DNA of 64,000 nucleotides from Thalassolituus sp. UBA1087 (GTDB lineage: Bacteria > Pseudomonadota > Gammaproteobacteria > Pseudomonadales > Oceanobacteraceae), in NCBI GenBank assembly GCA_002314145.1, contig DCCG01000016.1, positions 1 through 64,000 on the forward strand, in the 5' to 3' direction. This document shows positions 7,471 through 16,814 of this stretch, piece by piece; position 1 is the stretch's first letter, and every line of letters starts with the position of its first letter. A program made the position numbers and the translations under genes. The notes beneath the pieces are model-generated. The model worked only from the letters and a program-made list of their open reading frames with translations, did no database searches and was not told where the DNA came from.

Positions 7471-9366
7471 ATGATGATATCTTACTTTTTAAATGCTCCA
7501 CGCTCTAGAAAACGGACCTATGCGGTCATCTACGACCTGATATCCATCCCCATCGCTGCCTACCTGGCTATCGCCCTCAGATACGGAGATATCTTTCCTG
7601 ACCTGCCGAGCGAAACCCTGACTGCTATTCTATTAACTACTGCCGTCAGTGTGCCATTTTTTGTACGACTGGGCCTTTATCGAGCCGTTGTGCGCTTTAT
7701 GACCGGCAGAGCCTTTTTCACACTTGGTCTGGGCATCGCTGCCTCCGCCCTGCTGTTTGCCACATTCGCCTTTTTCACACAGGCCAGTGTTCCCCGTTCC
7801 AGCCTGATTATTTACCTGTTCACCGCTTATGCACTGCTGGGGTCTCCCCGCCTCGTGATCCGCAGCCTGTCAAACCAGGCAGCGAAACTGAAAGCAGAGC
7901 CGGTATTAATTTACGGCGCCGGCACCCAGGGCATCGCGCTGGAAAATGCTTTGCGCGAAAGTGAAACCTATCGCCCGTTTGCCTTCATTGATGATGACCC
8001 TGCTAAGGCTGGCATCACAATTCATGGCCTGCGGGTTTATAAGCGCGAACAAATTGCTGAAGTAACGCAAAAATTCGGCACCAAGAAGCTTCTGCTGGCT
8101 CTGGGCAGAACCGGTAAAGCACAACGAAAAGCGATTGTTGAACAATTAGCAGATATGCCTCTGGAAGTACTGACTGCTCCTTCTGTCACGGATGTTATCA
8201 GCGGCAAAGCAACCATCACTGAGATCAAAGAAGTAGACATCGAAGATCTTCTGGGGCGTGAACCTGTCTTACCCGACGTCAGTCTTCTTCATAAAGATAT
8301 CTTCGGGAAAAACGTTCTGGTCACAGGTGCCGGCGGCTCCATTGGCTCGGAGCTTTGTCGCCAGATTCTGATCAATAATCCCCGCCAGCTGGTATTGGTC
8401 GAACTGAATGAATACAGCCTGTATCGTATCGACCAGGAACTCAACATTCTGAAAGCACAACATCAGTTATCAAGCAAAATCATTCCGATTCTGGGCTCAG
8501 TACAAAAGCAGAATCGCCTGGAAAATATTTTCTCCGCCTTTGATGTGAATACGATTTATCATGCGGCAGCTTACAAACACGTTCCTATGGTTGAACATAA
8601 TGTGGTTGAAGGTGTACGTAATAACGTCTTTGGCACCTGGTTCTGTGCAGAAGCTGCTGTAAAAGCCGGTGTCGGTAAATTTGTGCTGATATCAACCGAT
8701 AAAGCCGTACGCCCTACCAATGTAATGGGAGCCTCCAAACGGGTTGCCGAACTGGTACTGCAGGCACTTGCTACCCGCCAGGCTGATACTGTATTTGCCA
8801 TGGTTCGGTTTGGTAATGTTTTAGGATCGTCCGGTTCCGTGGTTCCTCTATTCCGCAAACAGATCAAAGAAGGTGGCCCCATAACCGTCACCCATCCGGA
8901 TATTATCCGATACTTCATGACTATCCCGGAAGCCGCACAGCTGGTTATTCAGGCCGGTGCTATGGCGACTGGTGGAGATGTCTACGTACTTGATATGGGT
9001 GAACCCGTCAGAATTACAGATCTGGCCCGGCGCATGATTCACCTCTCTGGCCTGACTGAAAAAACAAAAGAACACCCAGAGGGCGATATTGGTATTCATT
9101 TCACCGGCCTGAGACCAGGCGAAAAACTGTATGAAGAACTCTTGGTGGGAGACAACGTAAAAGAAACGGCACACACCAGGATTATGTCGGCTCACGAAAA
9201 CTTTATTCCGTGGCCCGAGACTCACAACCTGCTCCACCGTTTGGATAAAGCCTGTCATGAGTTCAGGGTCGATGATGTGATCGATATTCTGCTGGATGCT
9301 CCAGCAGCTTACCATCAGCTGGGCGAGTGTTCAGACTGGGTGTTTAATGCAAGAGAAGGGGCGTAG
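7471..9366 (+). CDS. Membrane-bound nucleotide-sugar 4,6-dehydratase (WbpM/CapD/FlaA1 family)
   Basis: About 631 residues. The first ~130 hold several hydrophobic membrane segments, a CoA-binding-like Rossmann domain follows, and the C-terminal half is an SDR domain with VTGAGGSIGSELCRQ. The catalytic region reads STDKAVRPTNVMGASK, with Met in the usual Tyr position, as in the Ser-Met-Lys triad of WbpM-type UDP-GlcNAc 4,6-dehydratases. These start the path to UDP-QuiNAc or UDP-FucNAc. The ATG at 7471 has GGGAAG eight bases upstream; an in-frame ATG at 7450 has no such site. It is convergent to the rest of the polysaccharide locus and has its own promoter. Confidence 0.92.
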   Translation: MMISYFLNAPRSRKRTYAVIYDLISIPIAAYLAIALRYGDIFPDLPSETLTAILLTTAVSVPFFVRLGLYRAVVRFMTGRAFFTLGLGIAASALLFATFAFFTQASVPRSSLIIYLFTAYALLGSPRLVIRSLSNQAAKLKAEPVLIYGAGTQGIALENALRESETYRPFAFIDDDPAKAGITIHGLRVYKREQIAEVTQKFGTKKLLLALGRTGKAQRKAIVEQLADMPLEVLTAPSVTDVISGKATITEIKEVDIEDLLGREPVLPDVSLLHKDIFGKNVLVTGAGGSIGSELCRQILINNPRQLVLVELNEYSLYRIDQELNILKAQHQLSSKIIPILGSVQKQNRLENIFSAFDVNTIYHAAAYKHVPMVEHNVVEGVRNNVFGTWFCAEAAVKAGVGKFVLISTDKAVRPTNVMGASKRVAELVLQALATRQADTVFAMVRFGNVLGSSGSVVPLFRKQIKEGGPITVTHPDIIRYFMTIPEAAQLVIQAGAMATGGDVYVLDMGEPVRITDLARRMIHLSGLTEKTKEHPEGDIGIHFTGLRPGEKLYEELLVGDNVKETAHTRIMSAHENFIPWPETHNLLHRLDKACHEFRVDDVIDILLDAPAAYHQLGECSDWVFNAREGA

Positions 9367-9397
9367 TTTCTTTCTCATAGAAAATAATAGAAGCCGC

Positions 9398-9946
9398 CTA
9401 ATTCACCCGGTCGCCTGAACCCTTTCCTGATACCGTTTGTAAGATATATTTAAAATAATTAGCTACCGACATATCTGCAATCATTCGAGCATCCGTTTCA
9501 GCTAATAGTTCTGGGGTCGACATATCGATTTCATTCACCTGAGCAAGCCCAGTAATCCCAGGACGAACTGAGTAAACCTTCCTTTGATCCCTCTCTCTGA
9601 TTAGTTCTTCCTGATTAAGCAGATTAGGGCGCGGCCCGACAAGGCTCATATCTCCTCTCAGAACGTTCCACAACTGAGGCAACTCATCTAATTTAGTTCT
9701 GCGCAAAAATCCACCAAGTTTAGTTATAGATGACGATGATGCAAGATGACTCGCTACCGAGGCCGTATCAACTTTCATAGTTCTGAATTTAACCAAATTA
9801 AATGACTTCTTATAACGCCCTACCCGCTCTTGAATAAATAAAGGTGAGCCTGTATCAAATAAACCAATCACATAAATAATCAATAAAACAGGAAACCCCA
9901 CAATCAGTCCAGAAACAGAAAAGATAATATCCAATATTCGCAACAC
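9398..9946 (-). CDS. Initiating sugar-phosphate transferase (monotopic PGT, PglC/WcaJ C-domain type)
   Basis: 182 residues: one hydrophobic re-entrant helix (residues ~5-27), then the family signatures KFRTM, KLDELPQLWNVLRGDMSLVG with the catalytic Asp-Glu pair, and VRPGITGLAQVNE. It would transfer a sugar-1-phosphate from a UDP-sugar to undecaprenyl phosphate, starting the repeat unit. It is the minimal catalytic form without the N-terminal membrane bundle of WcaJ. The sugar is probably the QuiNAc/FucNAc type made by the neighbouring epimerase and dehydratase; this is inference. It lies one base after the epimerase gene. Confidence 0.93.
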   Translation of the reverse strand: MLRILDIIFSVSGLIVGFPVLLIIYVIGLFDTGSPLFIQERVGRYKKSFNLVKFRTMKVDTASVASHLASSSSITKLGGFLRRTKLDELPQLWNVLRGDMSLVGPRPNLLNQEELIRERDQRKVYSVRPGITGLAQVNEIDMSTPELLAETDARMIADMSVANYFKYILQTVSGKGSGDRVN

Positions 9947-9947
9947 G

Positions 9948-10925
9948 TCACTTTTTCCTCTTTATATAATCATCTACAGTCTCTTTAATGCCCTGCTCAA
10001 ACGTATACGGTGGCGCCCAGCCTAACAAACGACGAGCCCTTGAAGAGTCAACCTGTAGATCCCCTACTAACCTATCTATAAAATCCGCTTTCCCTGTTAA
10101 TTTTCCTAAAAAACGGAATAAAGAAACCGGCATAGGTATCAAACCAGGCTTTCTTCCCATCGCTGAACGCAATTCAGTAATTAGTTCTTTCAGAGATACA
10201 TCCTGACCATCAGAAACTAAAAATGTCTGATTTGCAGCGACTGGGTGGTGAATACAACGAATTATAAAATCTACCAGGTTGCTTAGGTAAATCATGCTTC
10301 TTTTGTTACAAACTGAAGAGAAAGGTAAAGGAAAGTACGTTTCTGACAATTTAATAATACTACGAAAATTAGCCTTAACTCCGGGACCGTAAACCAAAGG
10401 AGGCCTAATAATCACTAATTCCATTCCTGTTTCAGCAGATATATCCCTAAGAACGTCTTCAGCTTGCAACTTCGAGCACGCATAAGCACCTACAGGAGAA
10501 ACCATTGAACTTTCAGTGAATGGACTCTGACTAGTAGTAGTCTCACCTAAAACTTTAATAGAGCTTAAATAAATAAAACGCTTCACACCTGCTGCTGAAG
10601 CCTGTAATGCCAGATTTTTGCTACCTTCGACATTTACCTCTTGATATTCAACCAATGACTCAGGCACATCCTCCATGGTTATATGAGCTCTGGCTGCCAT
10701 ATGAATAACAACATCTTTATTTTTTATAATTGAACTATAATCTGTATCCGAATTAAATGATCTAATATTATAACTATGACTTCCTTTACACATTTTCTTG
10801 GAACGGGTTATTTCATAAACATCATATTCACATTGCTCCTCTAACTCACTAAGAACCTTACTGCCTAAAAAGCCACTACCACCACTAATCAATATCTTCA
10901 GCCTAGCTTTATTGGTTTCACTCAT
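9948..10925 (-). CDS. NAD-dependent epimerase/dehydratase (GalE/WbpV-like SDR)
   Basis: 325 residues of an extended SDR. It has ISGGSGFLGSKVL at the N-terminus for NAD(P) binding and the active-site YACSK preceded by LSSIKVLGE. It resembles WbpV-type enzymes, which act on the 4-keto-6-deoxy product of WbpM-type dehydratases on the way to UDP-QuiNAc; a 4-epimerase role is also possible. The ATG at 10925 was chosen because AAAGGA lies five bases upstream, whereas the ATG at 10931 abuts that site. The start region overlaps the degraded end of the manC pseudogene. Confidence 0.88.
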   Translation of the reverse strand: MSETNKARLKILISGGSGFLGSKVLSELEEQCEYDVYEITRSKKMCKGSHSYNIRSFNSDTDYSSIIKNKDVVIHMAARAHITMEDVPESLVEYQEVNVEGSKNLALQASAAGVKRFIYLSSIKVLGETTTSQSPFTESSMVSPVGAYACSKLQAEDVLRDISAETGMELVIIRPPLVYGPGVKANFRSIIKLSETYFPLPFSSVCNKRSMIYLSNLVDFIIRCIHHPVAANQTFLVSDGQDVSLKELITELRSAMGRKPGLIPMPVSLFRFLGKLTGKADFIDRLVGDLQVDSSRARRLLGWAPPYTFEQGIKETVDDYIKRKK

Positions 10926-12327
10926 ATGCATCCTTTGTTATCACAATATATTACTCCACTAAGCAGGACTACACTTCAATCATTTCCAGCTCAATCATAC
11001 CGGGATTTCCTAGATAGTGTACACGTTAAAAAGATAAATAAATCGTTGGTCTTTCCATGAGCAAACAATTGATCCCCTATTAGTTGCCTTCGTCGCCCCA
11101 AATACAATAATCTACTGCTTTGCCCATTCGCGATGAATCTGGGGTGACAGTCTTTCACGCGCCATTGTTGTAATACGCTTTGCCTTATAGTATCCAAGTT
11201 CGTTTATGGTGATATATTCACCCCATAAGTGATAGCCTCACAGTACTGGCGATACTCATTACTGACCCGCAGCTTAACCTCCGTAATGATTTTTTGCGTC
11301 CTGAACTTTTTTTGGTGGTGACCAGAAAAGCACTCTCCTTATCAATAATATCCAAGTCGATGACCGCCAAGGCTGTGGTCATACGACTGTTAGCCGAAAC
11401 AAACAGATTCGCTGACTGTTGCGTAATCACATAGTCGCGTAGCAGACTGCCACCTACCATAATCACGTTATCTTTGTTGCCTTTTTCAATAATATCTCAT
11501 AAAAGTTATCAGTTGCTAGTATCAGCTCTAGCGAACTGCAAAAAGGGTTACCAATATTTGTCCACCAGCCTCTCTAGATAAAGGTTCCATAATGGCATAG
11601 TATACAGACTCTTCCGGGCAGACCTTAAAAGCCTCTTCATCTATTCAAATAAAATTATAGTGCCGCGCGATATTTATACCCCAAGCTCACAGGCGGTATA
11701 AAAATCAGAACATTACTGTTTCAAGGCTGCTAAGTATTAGTCTGCACAGATCAAAAATATAGCATTGTTCGACAGCTATTTTTTTGGGGCTAATTTATGG
11801 CTCTTGTTAAGTAAAATAGCGCTACTCAGTTTCGTTGCCCGACTTTTAACAAACTGCTCAATGGGTAGAGAGTTACGATTTACGGGCTGCCAGACCTGAT
11901 GTAGACATAGCCGGTTCAGCTTCTGTGAGAACAATACTTAGATATCCCCAAACTTACCAACCCAATCTCTTCCGGAAACATGGTCAGTGGCTAACATCAG
12001 CGTTACCAGCGCCTTGGTATTGACGAGCGAGGGACTACGCATAATCTATACAACCGCTAATTCAATAACGGAAGCGATATTACTCACTACAGGCTCCAGT
12101 AAGATACTAGGCTTTATATTCCACCGACACATCTGTTCAGCAACCAGAAAAAGCGCTTTTCATAACATATAACCCTCAGATCTGCAGGTACCAGATCATT
12201 GAGATGTACTGCGGTTTGTCGTAGTACGGTCAGATAGCCGCTCAGTGCAAAACAGTTTAGGATATGCCGTACGGGAAAGCTGCCATAAAAGGGTTATGGA
12301 ACCACTAGCCATAATTACAGGTATCAT
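10918..12327 (-). pseudogene. manC: Decayed mannose-1-phosphate guanylyltransferase/mannose-6-phosphate isomerase (manC pseudogene)
   Basis: No intact frame, but translated fragments in shifting frames follow ManC from end to end. The start reads MIPVIMASGS then LWQLSRTAYPKLF (nucleotidyltransferase loop). These are followed by FLVAEQM, ILLEPV, LMLATDHV, EEAFKVCPEESVYYAIME (about 11584-11643), ALAVIDLDIIDKESAFLV, WGEYITINELGYYKAKRI (isomerase half) and GMIELEMIEV followed by a stop where family members continue SG. There are at least six stops and several frameshifts. The remnant is 470 codons long, the normal ManC size. Its ATG still overlaps the gmm stop as ATGA, showing it was once the next gene of the operon. 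Confidence 0.88.
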
Positions 12328-12815
12328 AAAAAACCTTTTTCCTTATCCAGGTACCAGCGACAGTACTGATGCACCGATTCACTGGTCATGAACTCTGTCT
12401 CTGTTAGCCAAGCATATTCGCTGTGCTGTTCACAGGGCAGTACCGGACAGCTTTCAGGCAATACCACTTCAAAGCCACTGACAACGTAATGTGTCGATAC
12501 CCCATCCCCTACAGCGGTAAAAATACTGTCTTCATAAAAGTGTTCATATAGCCCCAAATAAAAGGCATCTTGTATCGTTAAACCAATACCAATCTCTTTT
12601 TCAGTGAGCCGGGCAAATGCATCAGCCAGCGTCTCATTTTTAAGAATGCGGCCGCCAGGCACAAACCAGAAACCACAGGCCGGCCGGTTAACCCGCTTGC
12701 CAACCAAAATATGCCCAGAGCTGTCACGTACTAACAAGTCGATAGACACCAATGGCGTACTGTCAACAACGGTACGGAAAGTATCAGCATCAAGCCAACT
12801 TTTTATCTCTGCCAT
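12324..12815 (-). CDS. gmm: GDP-mannose mannosyl hydrolase (Nudix)
   Basis: 163 residues. After DADTFRTVVDSTPLVSIDLL comes the Gmm-specific segment GKRVNRPACGFWFVPGGRI and a shortened Nudix box, followed by EQHSEYAWLT. The enzyme hydrolyses GDP-mannose (or GDP-glucose) to GDP and sugar and may tune GDP-mannose or GDP-fucose levels. The start was set at the ATG at 12815, five bases after the fcl stop. A longer frame to 12857 would overlap fcl out of frame. The order gmd-fcl-gmm-manC equals that of the colanic acid locus apart from wcaI. Confidence 0.9.
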   Translation of the reverse strand: MAEIKSWLDADTFRTVVDSTPLVSIDLLVRDSSGHILVGKRVNRPACGFWFVPGGRILKNETLADAFARLTEKEIGIGLTIQDAFYLGLYEHFYEDSIFTAVGDGVSTHYVVSGFEVVLPESCPVLPCEQHSEYAWLTETEFMTSESVHQYCRWYLDKEKGFL

Positions 12816-12820
12816 AGAAT

Positions 12821-13792
12821 TCAGCTGCGGAAATCGCTCTGATGGTACTGAAACCATTCATAAGTCATCTGCAAGCCTTCTTTAAGTTCAATACTGTAAT
12901 GCCAGCCGAGTTCCCTGAGCGTGTCGACATTCATCAATTTGCGCGGAGCACCGTCCGGCTTAGAGGAATCAAATACAATATTGCCCTGATATCCCACCAC
13001 ATCTGCCATAGTGTGCGCCAGTTCTGCAATAGAGCAATCCTTACCAGTTCCGACATTAATGTGACTGAGCATTTCAGAAGTACAGGATTCATAAACCAAC
13101 TGATCAATATTAGCAACAAAAATAGATGCGCTAGCCATATCGTCGACATGCAGAAATTCTCGCATAGGCTTACCGGTCCCCCAGACGACAACTTCAGCAG
13201 CATCTTCTTCTTTTGCTTCATGGAAGCGGCGCATCATGGCCGGTATGACATGAGAATCGGTTGGATGGAAGTTGTCGTTTTCACCGTAAAGGTTTGTTGG
13301 CATTACGCTTCGATAATTGCGACCATACTGACGATTGTATGATTCACACAGCTTAATACCAGCAATTTTCGCTACCGCGTAGGGCTCATTAGTCGACTCC
13401 AGCCTCCCCGTTAGAAGTGCACTTTCGCGCATCGGCTGCTCAGTCATTTTAGGGTAAATACAGGAAGAGCCAAGAAATAACAGATCATTAACATCACACA
13501 TGTGGGCAGCATGTATTATGTTGCATTCGATCATTAGGTTTTCATATATAAAATTTGCCGGATATACATTGTTGGCCATAATACCGCCTACCTTCGCTGC
13601 CGCCAGATACACTTGGTCGATTTTTTCTGCATCAAAAAAAGCCTGTACATCTGCTTGACTTAACAGATTAAGTTCGCAGCGCTGGCGCAACACTAGTTCA
13701 ATATGAGGCTGCATTTCCAGCTGGCGGACAATCGCCGAACCGACCATACCTTTATGACCAGCAACAAATACACGTTTACGGGAAGCGGTCAC
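12821..13792 (-). CDS. fcl: GDP-L-fucose synthase
   Basis: 323 residues, an extended SDR that epimerises and reduces GDP-4-keto-6-deoxymannose to GDP-L-fucose with NADPH. It shows VAGHKGMVGSAIVRQL (cofactor loop), AAKVGGIMANNVYPANF, the GSSCIYP serine segment, the YAVAKIAG active site and TNLYGENDNFHPTDSHVIPA. It lies two bases after the gmd stop. Confidence 0.95.
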   Translation of the reverse strand: MTASRKRVFVAGHKGMVGSAIVRQLEMQPHIELVLRQRCELNLLSQADVQAFFDAEKIDQVYLAAAKVGGIMANNVYPANFIYENLMIECNIIHAAHMCDVNDLLFLGSSCIYPKMTEQPMRESALLTGRLESTNEPYAVAKIAGIKLCESYNRQYGRNYRSVMPTNLYGENDNFHPTDSHVIPAMMRRFHEAKEEDAAEVVVWGTGKPMREFLHVDDMASASIFVANIDQLVYESCTSEMLSHINVGTGKDCSIAELAHTMADVVGYQGNIVFDSSKPDGAPRKLMNVDTLRELGWHYSIELKEGLQMTYEWFQYHQSDFRS

Positions 13793-13794
13793 AA

Positions 13795-14913
13795 TCAGTT
13801 CTCCACAGATACTGGTACATAATGCCCGTGCTCTTTCAACAGAGCATGACGTTGTGCCATCATAAGATCTTCAGCAACCATTTCGGAACACATTTCCTGC
13901 GCAGTAATTTCCGGCGCCCAGCCTAGCTTTTGTTTAGCATTGGAAGGATCTCCCAGAAGAGTTTCTACTTCTGCAGGACGGAAGTAGCGCGGATCAATCT
14001 GCACTATAACATCCCCTACGTTTAGTGCCGGTGCTCTGTCACCATCTATGGCAGTAATCACTGCCTTTTCCTCTACACCATTACCCTCAAATGAGAGGCT
14101 GATGCCAAGTTCCAACGCCGACCATTCAATAAACTGGCGTACAGAATACTGAATCCCGGTAGCAATAACAAAATCTTCCGGTTTTTCCTGCTGCAGCATC
14201 ATCCATTGCATGCGCACATAATCTTTAGCATGTCCCCAGTCACGCAACGCGTCCATATTCCCCATATACAGACATTGCTCTAGCCCCTGTGCAATATTGG
14301 CCATACCGCGGGTGATTTTACGGGTGACAAAGGTTTCTCCCCGGCGGGGTGATTCATGGTTAAACAGAATACCATTGCATGCATACATGCCGTAGGACTC
14401 ACGGTAGTTTACCGTAATCCAGTATGCATAAAGTTTGGCAACGGCGTAAGGTGAGCGCGGATAAAAAGGAGTGGTTTCTTTTTGCGGAATCTCCTGAACC
14501 AGACCATAGAGCTCAGAAGTAGACGCTTGATAGAAGCGGGTCTTCTTTTCCAGACCAAGAAAACGGATGGCCTCCAGCAAACGCAGAGTCCCCATACCAT
14601 CCACATCTGCTGTGTACTCAGGTGATTCAAACGATACCGCTACGTGAGACTGAGCCCCTAGATTATAAACTTCGTCAGGCTGAACTTCCTGCAAAATGCG
14701 GGTCAGGTTGGAAGAATCGGTTAGATCACCATAATGTAGAATAAAGTTCTTATTATCAGTATGAGGGTCTTGGTAGATATGATCTATACGTTGTGTGTTA
14801 AACAGGGATGCACGGCGCTTAATACCATGTACTTCATAGCCTTTCTGAAGCAAAAACTCCGCTAGGTAAGAGCCATCCTGACCTGTTATACCCGTTATTA
14901 AAGCCCGTTTCAT
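13795..14913 (-). CDS. gmd: GDP-mannose 4,6-dehydratase
   Basis: 372 residues. It starts MKRALITGITGQDGSYLAEF (NADP-binding loop), continues with HGIKRRASLFNTQRIDHIY, the catalytic STSELYG and SPYAVAKLYAYW (Tyr and Lys), and NHESPRRGETFVTRKITR, all diagnostic for GMD. It makes GDP-4-keto-6-deoxymannose, the substrate of Fcl next door. The GDP-mannose must come from elsewhere, since the manC copy in this operon is broken and no manB is present in the window. Confidence 0.96.
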   Translation of the reverse strand: MKRALITGITGQDGSYLAEFLLQKGYEVHGIKRRASLFNTQRIDHIYQDPHTDNKNFILHYGDLTDSSNLTRILQEVQPDEVYNLGAQSHVAVSFESPEYTADVDGMGTLRLLEAIRFLGLEKKTRFYQASTSELYGLVQEIPQKETTPFYPRSPYAVAKLYAYWITVNYRESYGMYACNGILFNHESPRRGETFVTRKITRGMANIAQGLEQCLYMGNMDALRDWGHAKDYVRMQWMMLQQEKPEDFVIATGIQYSVRQFIEWSALELGISLSFEGNGVEEKAVITAIDGDRAPALNVGDVIVQIDPRYFRPAEVETLLGDPSNAKQKLGWAPEITAQEMCSEMVAEDLMMAQRHALLKEHGHYVPVSVEN

Positions 14914-14914
14914 A

Positions 14915-16018
14915 CTAAATTCTCCGTATTGTTACTGTATATTTTTTAATGAAATTTGAGGCTACTAAAATCACAAAGACGCCAACAATCATCGCTAATG
15001 TTACTTCAAGATAAAGTTCAACTGGAACCCATATCACTTTTGCCAAAACACATAACACTAGATACATAAACCCCAATAAAACGCCAATTAAAGCTACTCT
15101 ATCAATATAATTCCCGTAATAAGAATAGATTGAGAAAAACAACTTGAATAGATAAATTCCAGCGAAGACGGCTATCTGATTATACCCCAGCAAATGCAGC
15201 ATCCCAATCATAAGAAATGCCAACCCTGCCAACAAGTAAAACCACCCCACCCTAAGATCTATTCCTTTTGAATGAAGTAAATTCAGAAGTACATTCAGGG
15301 GGAACATTAAAATAGCATAGGATTTCTCTGCCAAATCCAACAAAATCAACTCATCACCCTTCAACCACGACAAGTCATACCTAGTCCCAAAGTAGACTAA
15401 GAGTACACCGTTAGAAAAAAAAAGAAATTTGGGAATCTGCGCCAACTCAATATTGTACTTTTCTCTAAAAATATATTTTCGAGCATGCACCAAAGAAAAA
15501 AGAATGAACACTACATAAACAGAGCAATAAAATACCTTAAAGTCAAGAAACATCAGACTAGAAACTAAAAGCTCAAAAACACCAATAAACGATATTATCG
15601 TCATCGATACAGGAACAATATAGCCATTAGATCTTAGTATCGAATCAACACAATTAATAAGTATAGCCGAATAGGCAAATAGAAATATCAAACTAAAAAG
15701 AGCAATACACTCAGCAGCATTGAATATAGCCTCTATATTACGCAGATAAATCAACATGGTCGAGCATGTAGCTAAGAAAGATAAGAACAAACACACTAAA
15801 TTGCCAGGTCTTTTTTTCTCAACGGAAGCTATAACAGACAATCCGAAATCAGCAATCAAGATAGCTTGCAAAGGAAGGAGCATCAATATAGATTCGTTAC
15901 TTCCAAAACCATAAAAGTAACCTACACAAATTGATAGTAAAGCCAACCAGCCAAACTTAACTATCGTATACGCAACTCTAACAATATAATTTCTAACGGC
16001 CCAACAAGCTTTTAACAT
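14915..16018 (-). CDS. Polytopic membrane protein, probable polysaccharide flippase (Wzx-like)
   Basis: About 367 residues with roughly ten or more hydrophobic segments and little else. It has no sequence motif I recognise with certainty. Its position between a glycosyltransferase and the sugar-nucleotide genes, and the presence of a separate polymerase-like gene upstream, suggest the lipid-linked repeat-unit flippase. It is shorter than most Wzx proteins. The ATG at 16018 was preferred over a TTG at 16030. It overlaps the upstream glycosyltransferase and is strongly AT-rich. Confidence 0.6.
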   Translation of the reverse strand: MLKACWAVRNYIVRVAYTIVKFGWLALLSICVGYFYGFGSNESILMLLPLQAILIADFGLSVIASVEKKRPGNLVCLFLSFLATCSTMLIYLRNIEAIFNAAECIALFSLIFLFAYSAILINCVDSILRSNGYIVPVSMTIISFIGVFELLVSSLMFLDFKVFYCSVYVVFILFSLVHARKYIFREKYNIELAQIPKFLFFSNGVLLVYFGTRYDLSWLKGDELILLDLAEKSYAILMFPLNVLLNLLHSKGIDLRVGWFYLLAGLAFLMIGMLHLLGYNQIAVFAGIYLFKLFFSIYSYYGNYIDRVALIGVLLGFMYLVLCVLAKVIWVPVELYLEVTLAMIVGVFVILVASNFIKKYTVTIRRI

Positions 16019-16814
16019 AAGTATAAACAAAATAGTGTATTGGATAAAATAAACGATATATCAAACTAACATTGCAACTAAACTGAGGAGCACAATTAAA
16101 AGCTACGTAGCGAAGCAGCAAGTACCAATCATATGGTCTCCCTAACGTAGTAAATAAACAATTATGAGTTCGCCACAGCTGAAATCGACCATTAAGAACT
16201 TTGGTCAAATTCCGTGAAATACCATCTGATGTTTTAGAATACGAAATATCAGCCTTGTATGTCTTAAAACTAAAACCATTATATAAAGCCCTAATCCACA
16301 AATCCCAATCCTTGCATGATTCAAGTTGTTTACTTTGACCACCAAGCGCAACATAATCATCCTTTAAAAATATAACACCACTTTGAGCCCCAATAAAATT
16401 TTTCCGAAGACTTTTAATTGGTACCTCTGATAAATTCTTTCTCTCAATCGTTCTACCTCCATCTAGCTTTATACTATTTGGAAATAAAATCTCTTTACGT
16501 TCCATATCTTCAAGAGTTTGAGTAAAGCAGGTGTCATCAAGAATCGAGATTAAATCATCAGAATCAATTAGCATAATTTTTTCAGTCTCGGCTAAAGCAA
16601 CCCCTACATCCGTTGCAATAGCCTGCCCCTGATTTTCATCTAAAAACTTGACTCTAGCAATAGAGTCAATATGTAAAAGATCGGCAAAGTCATCGATATA
16701 TGGACCATCCACCACGACGATACTTGGAATATTATACTGCTTCAACCTCATGCATAGTTCTTTAACCTCTTGAAATCTCCCAACAGTGGGAATTATTGCC
16801 GTAACATCATGCAT
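15993..16814 (-). CDS. Family 2 glycosyltransferase
   Basis: 273 residues with a GT-A fold: AIIPTVGRFQEV at the start (nucleotide binding), DENQGQAIATDVGVALA, and the metal-binding IDSDD. The acceptor-side segment SCKDWDLWIRALYNGF follows. The sugar specificity cannot be read. The ATG at 16814 has GGAAG eight bases upstream; a GTG at 16823 is too close to that site. It overlaps the upstream polymerase-like gene by eight bases and the downstream membrane protein by about 26, which points to one tightly packed transcript. Confidence 0.87.
   Translation of the reverse strand: MHDVTAIIPTVGRFQEVKELCMRLKQYNIPSIVVVDGPYIDDFADLLHIDSIARVKFLDENQGQAIATDVGVALAETEKIMLIDSDDLISILDDTCFTQTLEDMERKEILFPNSIKLDGGRTIERKNLSEVPIKSLRKNFIGAQSGVIFLKDDYVALGGQSKQLESCKDWDLWIRALYNGFSFKTYKADISYSKTSDGISRNLTKVLNGRFQLWRTHNCLFTTLGRPYDWYLLLRYVAFNCAPQFSCNVSLIYRLFYPIHYFVYTYVKSLLGR

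Noticed and set aside
10991..12172. Small open frames of 61-82 codons in the manC remnant
   Set aside because: Two of them (minus strand) are fragments of the degraded manC frame and the plus-strand one is antisense to it. None is a gene on its own.
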